A stretch of DNA of 35,441 nt from Methanobacterium sp. UBA279 (GTDB taxonomy: Archaea > Methanobacteriota > Methanobacteria > Methanobacteriales > Methanobacteriaceae): assembly GCA_002502855.1 (NCBI GenBank), contig DAQK01000044.1, positions 1 to 35,441 of the forward strand, given 5' to 3'. The notes beneath the pieces are model-generated. The model saw only the letters and a program-made list of their open reading frames with translations, was not told the DNA's origin and did not search any database. A program made the translations under genes and the position numbers. Numbering within the stretch: the first letter of the stretch is position 1; each line of letters begins with the position of its first letter. Positions 17,766-24,664 of this stretch are shown piece after piece.

Positions 17766-18569
17766 TTAAATAATCTCTATGGTACTTTTTGGGGATGTAG
17801 CTGTTTTTTTCCCTACTTTTTTAATATTGAAAAGACAATGGTCATCTCCTTTGGCAACACATTTCACTTCATCCACTAAAACTTCGGACTCAAAATGTTT
17901 GGAGAAGATGGATTTAAAAATTCCCGCCCCAATGGCGCAATTTGATCTATCTATGTTGACCATATCCTTACATTCAAAATTATTATCTATGCGAATGGTT
18001 ATAGGATCCACGTTAATTGATTTAAAATCTCCCAGGTCATATCTTTTCCATAGGTTCCCTACATTGTCCATAACTTTTTCAGTTTCTGGGGATTTTACGT
18101 ATTCATAAATTGATTCGCCTGTAAAATTACCGATATTAAAAAGTAATGGATAGATATCTATCCCATTTTCGCTTAAATAAATTCTAATAGTTGTAAACAG
18201 TAATCCGTAAAAGCTTGCCGGGTCATTAAGTGGAATGACGGTAATAAGTGAATTTTTAAAATAATTCTCCATATCGCTATCATAGTTTATATTTGAGGAT
18301 AATTCAGCGAGCTGTTTTGCCTTGATATAAAAAGATTTTTTCCTTTTATCATTTAAATCTGCTTTTGATCCGATTATTCCCTTTTCCTCTAATATTTTAA
18401 GATGATTTGAAAGGTTTGGCTTAGATTTCTTGGTTTTTGCTAAAAGTTCGTCAAAATATAAATCATCCGTTTCAAGCAAGGATAGTATATTTGCTTTAAC
18501 CGGGGATTCTATTATTTTTGGCCCCTCATAAGTTATATAGATTCGTACATAATCTGATCTTTTATACAT
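17766..18569 (-). CDS. ArsR-type winged-helix regulator with C-terminal V4R domain (MsvR-like)
   Basis: A 267-residue regulator. An ArsR-like helix-turn-helix occupies about 22-88 (SPVKANILSLLETDDLYFDE, then SKPNLSNHLKILEEKGII and a wing). The C-terminal part (about 180-255) is a V4R domain with four cysteines: Cys200, Cys211, Cys237 and Cys245 (VKCVAKGDDHCLFNI). This architecture is that of MsvR, a methanogen redox regulator whose V4R cysteines sense oxidation, so redox sensing is likely but not proven here. A minus-strand TATA box (18595-18602) lies 26 bp before the ATG and there is no Shine-Dalgarno sequence, suggesting a leaderless mRNA. It converges with the UbiD gene. Unlike the described M. 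thermautotrophicus msvR, no fpaA-like target is adjacent. Confidence 0.85.
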   Translation of the reverse strand: MYKRSDYVRIYITYEGPKIIESPVKANILSLLETDDLYFDELLAKTKKSKPNLSNHLKILEEKGIIGSKADLNDKRKKSFYIKAKQLAELSSNINYDSDMENYFKNSLITVIPLNDPASFYGLLFTTIRIYLSENGIDIYPLLFNIGNFTGESIYEYVKSPETEKVMDNVGNLWKRYDLGDFKSINVDPITIRIDNNFECKDMVNIDRSNCAIGAGIFKSIFSKHFESEVLVDEVKCVAKGDDHCLFNIKKVGKKTATSPKSTIEII

Positions 18570-18594
18570 ATACTTTAATTTATGCGGATTTGAA

Positions 18595-18602
18595 TTATTA
18601 TA
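18595..18602 (-). promoter_or_regulatory. TATA box of the V4R regulator gene
   Basis: TATAATAA on the minus strand, 26 bp before the ATG; spacing fits transcription starting at or next to the start codon. Confidence 0.5.
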
Positions 18603-18644
18603 CTTTCATTTAGGTATTAACGCGTTGTAATTTTTTATTAAATA

Positions 18645-18709
18645 TTTACACTTGAAATAGATGTTTGTTAAGGTGGTATGTTAACAGTTAAAAGAAGCCT
18701 TAAACGATA
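18645..18709. repeat. Diverged direct repeat, copy A
   Basis: Starts TTTACACTTGAAAT and aligns without gaps to copy B (18764-18828), with about 51 of 65 positions identical by eye. It contains the dyad TGTTAA...TTAACA and ends with CTTAAACGATA. It lies 75-140 bp upstream of the V4R regulator start. AT-rich flanks (AATTTTTTA...) recur before both copies, so the duplicated unit may be about 119 bp. Confidence 0.7.
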
Positions 18710-18763
18710 CTACAGCCTTTTTTATTAATTAATTAGAATTTTTTAATATATTTTTAATACATT

Positions 18764-18828
18764 TTTACACTTGAAATGGACGTTCGTTAACATGGTCCAT
18801 GAACAGTTAAATAAAACCCTAAACTATA
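18764..18828. repeat. Diverged direct repeat, copy B
   Basis: The second copy, offset by 119 bp from copy A. It also starts TTTACACTTGAAAT, has GTTAACATGGTCCATGAAC in place of the TGTTAA dyad (its core CATGG-T-CCATG is a perfect palindrome) and retains AACAGTTAAA. Both copies may be regulator binding sites or remnants of a duplicated coding or RNA element. Confidence 0.7.
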
Positions 18829-18870
18829 AGTAGTAATTCATAACAAACTGTTTTATGACAATAAAGACTT

Positions 18871-19019
18871 GTGGCAATAACAACTTATGATAATTCAGGA
18901 TTATTGACGATTGGAGCTTTAGCAATAGGTAAAAAAGCCACGTTTAGTGTCTTATCAAGATGATGGTTCGAATACTAACCAATGTTGCAGTGATTAGTGG
19001 AACAACTACAATCCTATAA
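18871..19019 (+). other. Two tiny overlapping reading frames, possibly a decayed small gene
   Basis: A GTG-initiated frame (18871-18963, 30 codons) contains the hydrophobic SGLLTIGALAIGKKATF and stops at TGA. An ATG in another frame overlaps that stop (TGATG) and runs 18 codons to 19019 with RILTNVAVISGTTTIL. Neither has a Shine-Dalgarno sequence. They could be a real pair of micro-ORFs, a frameshifted remnant of one small protein, or chance. I do not assign a function. Confidence 0.2.
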
Positions 19020-19022
19020 ATA
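19012..19022 (+). promoter_or_regulatory. Plus-strand TATA box ahead of the structured region
   Basis: TCCTATAAATA is a good match to an archaeal TATA box. No protein gene follows on the plus strand, but transcription from about 19040-19045 would run through the palindrome at 19064-19075 and the two stem-loops up to 19205. Confidence 0.4.
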
Positions 19023-19039
19023 GACACTTTAAACTTAAG

Positions 19040-19205
19040 ACTAATCAAAAACAAGTGTTAAATTCACCTAGGTGATGCATCGGACCACACCAAATATTCC
19101 AATGATACCGAATATAACGCCCCCCGTTATTGGATTTGGTTTCAATTGGAATATTAATACCCTGAAGATAGTAATTGGCTTTAAAACCCTTTATTATCTT
19201 CAGGG
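19040..19205 (+). ncRNA. Candidate structured RNA with a palindrome and two stem-loops
   Basis: Three structural elements follow each other. TCACCTAGGTGA (19064-19075) is a perfect 12-bp palindrome. AATATTCCAAT (19093-19103) pairs perfectly with ATTGGAATATT (19145-19155) and encloses a nested hairpin ATAACG-ccccc-CGTTAT (about 19113-19130). CCCTGAAGATA (19160-19170) pairs perfectly with TATCTTCAGGG (19195-19205) over a 24-nt loop. A TATA box stands at the expected distance upstream. Strand cannot be fixed from symmetry; plus is chosen because of that box. An inverted-repeat mobile remnant is the main alternative. The rest of the 720-bp gap shows no convincing gene. Confidence 0.35.
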
Positions 19206-19290
19206 ACCATTTAAAAAATTAATAAAAATAGATGTAGATGAATAATGATAAAAGTTGGATTAATAGCCCTATGTTTTAATTTTTAGTCTT

Positions 19291-20298
19291 TCAGGTTACA
19301 ATATCTATATCTGCCTTGCACCGGGGGCATTTCCTGGTTTCTTTAATTTTATCACTCATCACAGAAAACCCGTCCCGTTGGATAACGGTCTCTCCACATT
19401 CTGGACAGTAGGTGTTTTCTCCATCTGCAGTGGGGACGTTACCGATGTAGACATATTTCATCCCTGCATCTCTGGCTATTTTATAGGCCTTCTCTAGATA
19501 CTTTATCTCTGTAGGGGGTAGCTCCTGCATCTGATACTGGGGGAAGAACCTGGTGAAATGTAAGGGTACCTCCACACCCACCTCATCTACCATGAACTTA
19601 ACCAGTGAACGTATATCTTCATCAGAATCGTTGTATCCAGGGATCATGAGGTTGGTGACCTCGATGTGGATCTTAGCATCATGCATCCTTACGATGGTGT
19701 CCAGGACGGGCTCTAATCTTGCCTCGCAGAGGTCCTGATAGAACTTCTCAGTCATGCCCTTAAGATCGATGTTGGCCGCGTCCAGGTAGGGTTTTATCTC
19801 CTGGAAGGATTCTTCGCTCATGTACCCGTTGGTCACGTAGATGGTTTTTATATCTTCTTTCCTTGCAATTTTCGCCGAGTCCAATGTGTATTCGAACCAC
19901 ATGGTGGGCTCGTTATAGGTCCAGGCTATTGATTTACATTCATATTCCTTGGTGAGGCGTATAGCATCCTTTGGTAGCATGTCCCTGGTGGGGATGTTTT
20001 CCAGTTCTGCCTGGGATATGCCCCAGTTTTGACAGTGGCGGCACCGGAAGTTACAACCTACACTGCCCAGGGAAAATACCATACTCCCGGGATAGAAATG
20101 GAATAACGGCTTCTTCTCTATAGGGTCTACTGCTGCTGATGATACGGCTGCATAGTTGAGTGAATATATTTTATCATCCACATTTTCCCGCATACCACAG
20201 AAACCAGTTTTACCCGGGGAGATGATGCATCTCCTCTGGCATATTTTACAGTTTAAAGCGTTGTCCACTTTTTCGTAGAGAATGGCTTCTTTCTTCAT
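19291..20298 (-). CDS. amrS: AmmeMemoRadiSam system radical SAM enzyme
   Basis: A 335-residue radical SAM protein of the AmrS type. It has an N-terminal Cys cluster (Cys17, 20, 24 and 34; CKICQRRCIISPGKTGFCG), the radical SAM triad CNFRCRHC (Cys82, 86, 89) followed by QNWGISQAE, and a C-terminal zinc ribbon (CPEC ... KCPRC, about 298-327). The usual partners, AMMECR1 and Memo proteins, are not in this window. The substrate and reaction of the system remain unknown; some older annotations call it a pyruvate formate-lyase activating enzyme. The ATG is preceded by GGTGA at good spacing. It lies 43 bp after thiL and is probably the last gene of the DUF35-cfbA-thiL-amrS transcript. Confidence 0.92.
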   Translation of the reverse strand: MKKEAILYEKVDNALNCKICQRRCIISPGKTGFCGMRENVDDKIYSLNYAAVSSAAVDPIEKKPLFHFYPGSMVFSLGSVGCNFRCRHCQNWGISQAELENIPTRDMLPKDAIRLTKEYECKSIAWTYNEPTMWFEYTLDSAKIARKEDIKTIYVTNGYMSEESFQEIKPYLDAANIDLKGMTEKFYQDLCEARLEPVLDTIVRMHDAKIHIEVTNLMIPGYNDSDEDIRSLVKFMVDEVGVEVPLHFTRFFPQYQMQELPPTEIKYLEKAYKIARDAGMKYVYIGNVPTADGENTYCPECGETVIQRDGFSVMSDKIKETRKCPRCKADIDIVT

Positions 20299-20341
20299 GA
20301 TATTTCACCAGTTTGAAAGGGGGAGTCAATTATAAAATGAA

Positions 20342-21388
20342 TTAAAAGTTTGATTTCTTCAGGTGCTCGTAACCCCTTGGAGCTAATATTTTTGTTTTTC
20401 CTTCCTTATCTATCATGTGGATTTGTCCAGATGAAGTTACCTCCCCTATCTTATGAAGCCCTATTCCATCCTTTATTTGGTTGAATTTCTCTTCCTGGAT
20501 GGTTACTAAAAGTTCAAAATCTTCACCATAGGTTAAAGCCATGTTGAGGGGATCTTTATCCAGTACTTGTGAGATAATATGGACTTCGGGTGGTATGGGC
20601 AGTAATTCTTCATGGAGGGTGATGCCTATACTGGAACCGCTGGAATCAATCAGTTCACTCATTTCACTCAGTAGTCCATCGGTTATGTCAGTAGCGGATG
20701 TTGCAGCGCCTGAACTCGATAGTTTCAAACCCTTCTCTAACTGGGCTTCAGGTTCCAGGGCGTGTTTTATTACCCGAGTTTTAATTTCCCGGTTCAGGTC
20801 TTCTACTTCTGATTCACCGGCAAACAGGACTTCAAAACCAGCAGCAGCCAATCCTAAGGGCCCAGTAACGGCAACAACATCCCTTTCCCGGGCTCCGCTT
20901 TTCATCAGTACTTCATTTTTGGCTACCATTCCCAGGCAGGTTCCGCTGAGGGTTAATTCGTCTGATTCGTTAGTGTCTCCACCGATAAGGGCCATATTGT
21001 ATTGTTTACAGGCCAGGAGTATCCCATCCATGATAGCATCAAAATCAGAGATGGTTAAATCCGGGGGCATAGCCATGGCAACCATGATTCCCAGGGCCCC
21101 GGCCCCCATGGCTGCCAGATCGCTTACGTTGACGGTTACGATCTTCTTACCCATCTGCTGGTAGCTCATCTCCCGGGGGAAATGCGCCGATCGTGTTAAT
21201 AAATCAGTAGTGGCTACCAGATAGTTTTCTCCAAAATTAATCAGGGCGGCATCGTCTCTAAGACTTTTAAATGTTAAATTATCAAAAAAAGGAGATTCAA
21301 AAGAGATATTCTGGGTTCTTTTAAGAAGCCGTTTTATGAGTTCTTTTTCACCAAGTTCAATTATCTTTTGTTCTTTAGAGGGCATCAT
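20342..21388 (-). CDS. thiL: Thiamine-monophosphate kinase
   Basis: ThiL phosphorylates thiamine monophosphate to the active cofactor thiamine diphosphate using ATP. The 348-residue protein belongs to the AIR synthetase (PurM)-like superfamily, with an N-terminal acidic motif (SLRDDAALI), VATTDLLTRSAHFP, the conserved VTVNVSDLAAMGAGALG, the Asp-rich GGDTNESDELTLSGTCLG and VTGPLGLAAAGFE, and a C-terminal ATDITDGLLSEMSELI. An N-terminal extension of about 20 residues precedes the usual start region. It overlaps the end of cfbA by 14 nt, and ATG ATG gives two adjacent start choices; a GGGTT precedes them within the cfbA coding sequence. Translational coupling is likely. Confidence 0.92.
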   Translation of the reverse strand: MMPSKEQKIIELGEKELIKRLLKRTQNISFESPFFDNLTFKSLRDDAALINFGENYLVATTDLLTRSAHFPREMSYQQMGKKIVTVNVSDLAAMGAGALGIMVAMAMPPDLTISDFDAIMDGILLACKQYNMALIGGDTNESDELTLSGTCLGMVAKNEVLMKSGARERDVVAVTGPLGLAAAGFEVLFAGESEVEDLNREIKTRVIKHALEPEAQLEKGLKLSSSGAATSATDITDGLLSEMSELIDSSGSSIGITLHEELLPIPPEVHIISQVLDKDPLNMALTYGEDFELLVTIQEEKFNQIKDGIGLHKIGEVTSSGQIHMIDKEGKTKILAPRGYEHLKKSNF

Positions 21389-21881
21389 TAACCCGATCTT
21401 CTATTATATCTGCAATCCTATTATCTGCACCTAAAGGTTCTGTATAGATTATCTCGCCCTTAAATCGGATTTCCTCTGCTTCTTCATCCTGGTGGTCGTG
21501 TGAATGTCCGTGTCCTTGTTCGTGTTGGTGACCATGATCATGTGAATGGCCATGACTGTGACCATGTTCATTATCTTCGTTGGAGCCGTGTCCATCGTTG
21601 ATTTGTAGCAATTTAGGTATATCCTGTTTGGTGTGCACTCCATGGGCTAAAAAGACTGGGATGGCAACGATCTTTTCCACTCCCTCATCAGCCAGCTGGT
21701 TTATAGCGGCAGGTATGGAAGGTTTTGACATGTTCATGAAACTAACAACCACAGGGTAATCTGTTTTTTCCTGGTAAATCTTTGCTACCTGGTTTATAAC
21801 TTCTTCACCGTAGGGTAATCTGCTTCCATGACTTATGAGTAGTACTCCAACGTTATTTTGTGAGCTTGAATTTGTAACCAT
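21375..21881 (-). CDS. cfbA: Sirohydrochlorin nickel/cobalt chelatase (CbiX-S/CfbA) with His-rich insert
   Basis: The short, homodimeric CbiX-type chelatase inserts Ni into sirohydrochlorin for coenzyme F430 and Co for corrinoids. At 168 residues it has one chelatase domain: VGVLLISHGSRLP with the metal-binding His18, SFMNMSKPSIPAAI, and IPVFLAHGVHTKQDI with His80. Between residues 98 and 130 lies a low-complexity insert holding 13 histidines alternating with Gly, Ser and Asp, then an acidic patch; such inserts are known in this enzyme from methanogens and are thought to store or deliver metal. The GGAGTGAT before the ATG lies inside the DUF35 gene, which overlaps by 29 nt, and the 3' end overlaps thiL by 14 nt. 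Confidence 0.93.
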   Translation of the reverse strand: MVTNSSSQNNVGVLLISHGSRLPYGEEVINQVAKIYQEKTDYPVVVSFMNMSKPSIPAAINQLADEGVEKIVAIPVFLAHGVHTKQDIPKLLQINDGHGSNEDNEHGHSHGHSHDHGHQHEQGHGHSHDHQDEEAEEIRFKGEIIYTEPLGADNRIADIIEDRVNDAL

Positions 21882-22251
21882 AGGATATCACTCCTTCCTC
21901 GCCTTCGGCTTTGATCTTCCTGAAAACCAGTTCTACTTCGTCACCTATTTCAACGTCGTCTTCTCCACAGTCTACAATTTGACTGGTGATTTTAGCGCCT
22001 TCTTCCAGTTCTATTATGGCTACGATGTAGGGTGAGAGTATCTTGAACTCTTCTGCAGGAGCGTGGATAACTGAATAGGTGTGTATTTTACCTTTTCCAC
22101 TGAATTTTATATCTTCTAATTTACCTTTTCTCCTGCATTCTGGACATATAACTCTTTTTGGAAAATAGACTTCTCCACAATTGCTGCATTTTGAGCCTAT
22201 GAGATTGTATCTTTGGGGGATGTGACGCCATCCTCTTACGATGTCTTTCAA
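21853..22251 (-). CDS. Zn-ribbon/OB-fold (DUF35) protein
   Basis: A 132-residue DUF35/ChsH2-like protein. The N-terminal rubredoxin-like zinc ribbon has Cys22, 25, 36 and 39 (CSNCGEVYFPKRVICPEC), followed by an OB-fold with KGKIHTYSVIHAPAEEF and DEVELVFRKI. In archaea such a protein bridges acetoacetyl-CoA thiolase and HMG-CoA synthase so the intermediate is channelled to mevalonate. Neither enzyme is encoded in this window, so here it may be a second copy or simply unlinked. An ATG at 22266 is in frame, but the GGAGGT beginning within it points to the TTG at 22251 as the start. It heads a tightly overlapping transcript with cfbA and thiL. Confidence 0.87.
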   Translation of the reverse strand: MKDIVRGWRHIPQRYNLIGSKCSNCGEVYFPKRVICPECRRKGKLEDIKFSGKGKIHTYSVIHAPAEEFKILSPYIVAIIELEEGAKITSQIVDCGEDDVEIGDEVELVFRKIKAEGEEGVISYGYKFKLTK

Positions 22252-22436
22252 AATTATGACCTCCATTAAATTTAAATGAATTCCTTATCCAAACTAAACA
22301 ACTGCCATTTTTGGTTCATAAAAATAGAACGTTACTTCTAAATTTCTAAACAAATTATATTCTAAATTTTATATCTTAATCTTTAATTTAAATATTTCCT
22401 TTCCAGGTTTTTATAGATTCACTTCTCTGGTTAATA

Positions 22437-22445
22437 TTTATATAC
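22437..22445 (+). promoter_or_regulatory. TATA box for the pseudopilin pair
   Basis: TTTATATAC lies about 26 bp before the ATG at 22467, and there is no Shine-Dalgarno sequence, so the mRNA is probably leaderless. Confidence 0.55.
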
Positions 22446-22466
22446 TAAAAAGTAATATTAATTATT

Positions 22467-23498
22467 ATGGATAACCGGGGTTACGTCATGAGTGGAATGT
22501 CATTTTTACTGGTTCTACCCGCCATACTGCTATTTGCTGTATTTTTAGACCTGAGTACCGGTGGTATAGAAGAAAATTCCCGGGTTTTAGGGTCAGGGGC
22601 CGTGTTAAATACAGCGAAAGACCTTGAAGCTGATATTATGGTTGCAGGAAAGGAGGTTTTAAAAAGTGAAGCTGATAGCGTGGTGAATTCAGGAACACCT
22701 CTTTCCAACAGCCGGGCGGTAATCAAGGCAGATCTGCAGACTAGGATGGATCAGATGATCCAGGATTATGAGGATAACAGTGGGATGGAGGTGGACTGTA
22801 ACATCACATCGGTAGGTAACTCGGAAGATCCATTTGCAGTTCAGGTAAATTCCACCATATATGTGGGTAAGGGTAATATCACTCATTGGGAGTTCGTAAG
22901 TCAGGATATTCCCCTCACAGACCCACGGTATCCTATACCCAACCCATTACCATTCATTAAATGTAAAGGTCATGGAGGGATTCAGGTTGTAAATAATAAA
23001 ATAGCCTTCGGTTCCACCCTGGTTAATTACCTGGAGAAACGTGGAGTGGAAAACGCCTTCGCCTATGAAAACTCCACCACCGCCTTCATAATAAAGAAAT
23101 GTCCCTATGATCCCTACATAATGCATGGAACAAACAACAATACACTCAAAAACTGTATAGATAATGGGTATTTTCACGAGAGTGCTGATGGGCCGTGTTT
23201 CCTCTGCAGGTTGGAAGGTAAAGGAACCTGTCCCCATTACGGTATGGAGACCTTCATCGTCCCCTGTTCTTCGGCAAACACCAGTGTAAACAGCAGTAAT
23301 TCCAGCACCAATTTCACTTACAACACAGCTCCCAGTTCTATTGACCATGTGATCTTTGATGAAACATACAACAGCACTTACCAGGGATATGGGCTTATTT
23401 ACTATTTTGATGGAGTTAATCTTTTTATCCTATATTTAGACAACGCTCACAGGCAGAAATATGGCTTTCCCACCATCCTAAAATCAGGTGATGATTGA
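22467..23498 (+). CDS. Secreted pseudopilin-like protein with Cys-rich exterior domain
   Basis: A 343-residue protein with a short N-terminus (MDNRGYVMSGM) and one membrane helix (about 12-29, FLLVLPAILLFAVFLDLS), resembling the processed N-terminus of archaeal type IV pilin-like proteins. The rest (about 30-343) is predicted outside the cell and carries about ten Asn-X-Ser/Thr sequons, including a Ser/Asn/Thr-rich linker near 270-288, and eight cysteines (111, 166, 212, 230, 244, 247, 255, 267). The segment CFLCRLEGKGTCPHYG (244-259) looks like a metal site or disulfide knot. I do not recognise a named domain. It overlaps the next gene by one base (TGATG), so the two are translated together. 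Pilus, adhesin or envelope roles are possible. Confidence 0.65.
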   Translation: MDNRGYVMSGMSFLLVLPAILLFAVFLDLSTGGIEENSRVLGSGAVLNTAKDLEADIMVAGKEVLKSEADSVVNSGTPLSNSRAVIKADLQTRMDQMIQDYEDNSGMEVDCNITSVGNSEDPFAVQVNSTIYVGKGNITHWEFVSQDIPLTDPRYPIPNPLPFIKCKGHGGIQVVNNKIAFGSTLVNYLEKRGVENAFAYENSTTAFIIKKCPYDPYIMHGTNNNTLKNCIDNGYFHESADGPCFLCRLEGKGTCPHYGMETFIVPCSSANTSVNSSNSSTNFTYNTAPSSIDHVIFDETYNSTYQGYGLIYYFDGVNLFILYLDNAHRQKYGFPTILKSGDD

Positions 23499-24487
23499 TG
23501 ATTAGATTAAATTCTAAACCCATAAATTTTTTTAAGGAAAATAAGGGACAGGTATTTTCTATGGATGTATTGCTTGCTCTTATCATAATTACCATGGTAA
23601 TTGGAATGTCGGCTGATGCTTTAGACATCGTAGCTTTTAAAATATCTGATTATTCAGCTGGAAAGTCACTGGATAGGATTGCAATCGACGCAGCAGATAT
23701 ACTGATAAACACCCCTGGAACTTCGGATTGGGAGAATAGTAATGATACACAATTTGTTACACCGGGACTGGCACAGGATACCAACGGAACTAAAAATACC
23801 ACCAAAATATTGAGTTTTGCAAAGATAACCCACCTTGAAGCCAGGTACCACGAGTTCATGGGTAACGTTATACCACCCGGTGCAAATTCCTCTTTAACGA
23901 TTTATCCGGCAAGTTCCAACCTGGAACCATTGGAGGTGGGTAACGGGACCCCTCCTCCGGAAGTTACGGAAGTAGCAGTGGTGAACCGTACTGTTCTGGT
24001 GAATTTCAGGGATTTTAAGATTTTAACCAGTATGACCAGTAATTCAAAACAGGAGATCTGCCCACATTACAACTACACAGGATTTACAGGTCACAGCAAA
24101 CCCGATGACAACTCTACAACCGGCTGGAAATGCAGTTGCTTCAAGATAACCCAGGAAGACCTTAATACGACTGACTTTTATATTCTGACCGATCCTCCTG
24201 TGTTAGAAGACAGCGGGGGATGGATACTGGATCGGCCAGATAAGATAAGTATAGAAAAGGAAACCTTCTCAGGACACCCTATACTGGTAAATGATAAAAT
24301 AAATGAAATATTAGGAGATGATGAGGAAGCAGTAATATGGCTACATGTTCAAATGCCTAATAATCATTTTAAATCTTCTAATACCTATCTGATAGGGGTT
24401 CCCAAGGGTACACCCCCTGATGAAGTGAAGATTGAATATTTACACCCTCAACCCTGTTCATTCATACTAAAAGTCTGGATGGAATAG
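23498..24487 (+). CDS. Secreted class III signal peptide-like protein, partner of the preceding gene
   Basis: A 329-residue protein. A basic N-terminus (KPINFFKENKGQVFS) is followed by MDVLLALIIITMVIGMSADAL, matching the GQ-x-S-x-(E/D) layout of archaeal class III (type IV pilin) signal peptides, with Asp at the position usually Glu. The remainder is predicted exterior, with about eight sequons and several cysteines, including EICPHYNYTG and GWKCSCFKI. The CPHY motif recurs in the preceding gene product. A TTG at 23495 is possible, but AGGTGAT stands at good distance from the ATG at 23498, which overlaps the upstream stop codon. The two products may form a surface complex. No peptidase or pilus ATPase is in the window. 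Confidence 0.65.
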   Translation: MIRLNSKPINFFKENKGQVFSMDVLLALIIITMVIGMSADALDIVAFKISDYSAGKSLDRIAIDAADILINTPGTSDWENSNDTQFVTPGLAQDTNGTKNTTKILSFAKITHLEARYHEFMGNVIPPGANSSLTIYPASSNLEPLEVGNGTPPPEVTEVAVVNRTVLVNFRDFKILTSMTSNSKQEICPHYNYTGFTGHSKPDDNSTTGWKCSCFKITQEDLNTTDFYILTDPPVLEDSGGWILDRPDKISIEKETFSGHPILVNDKINEILGDDEEAVIWLHVQMPNNHFKSSNTYLIGVPKGTPPDEVKIEYLHPQPCSFILKVWME

Positions 24488-24623
24488 CTTAATCATCTTT
24501 AAAAATATGATAATATATTATTTATCTTATTAAACAATATTAAGAGACTTAAAGGTAATTCAACGATTAATTAAAGAGATAGACATATCCTCCATCACTA
24601 AACAGAAAGACTTTTATCTATAC

Positions 24624-24632
24624 TTATATAAC
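24624..24632 (+). promoter_or_regulatory. TATA box upstream of the PsbP-like gene
   Basis: TTATATAAC lies about 33-41 bp before the TTG start; a leader of about 15 nt would just include the AAGGGGG binding site. Confidence 0.45.
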
Positions 24633-24664
24633 AATTATTTATATTAGTGTAAGGGGGATAAACA

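Noticed and set aside
18964..19010. GGTTCGAAT resembling a tRNA T-loop
   Set aside because: The flanking bases do not pair into a 5-bp T stem and no acceptor, D or anticodon arm can be placed around it.
19071..19165. GTGATG and CTGA as possible C and D boxes of a C/D sRNA
   Set aside because: The boxes are about 88 nt apart, with no good internal D'/C' pair, and the perfect stems in between do not fit C/D sRNA architecture.
19075..19192. Minus-strand short frame with NPITGGVIFGIIGIFGVV
   Set aside because: About 25 codons from a TTG without a ribosome binding site, and it coincides with the strong stem-loops, which explain the sequence better; kept only as an alternative.
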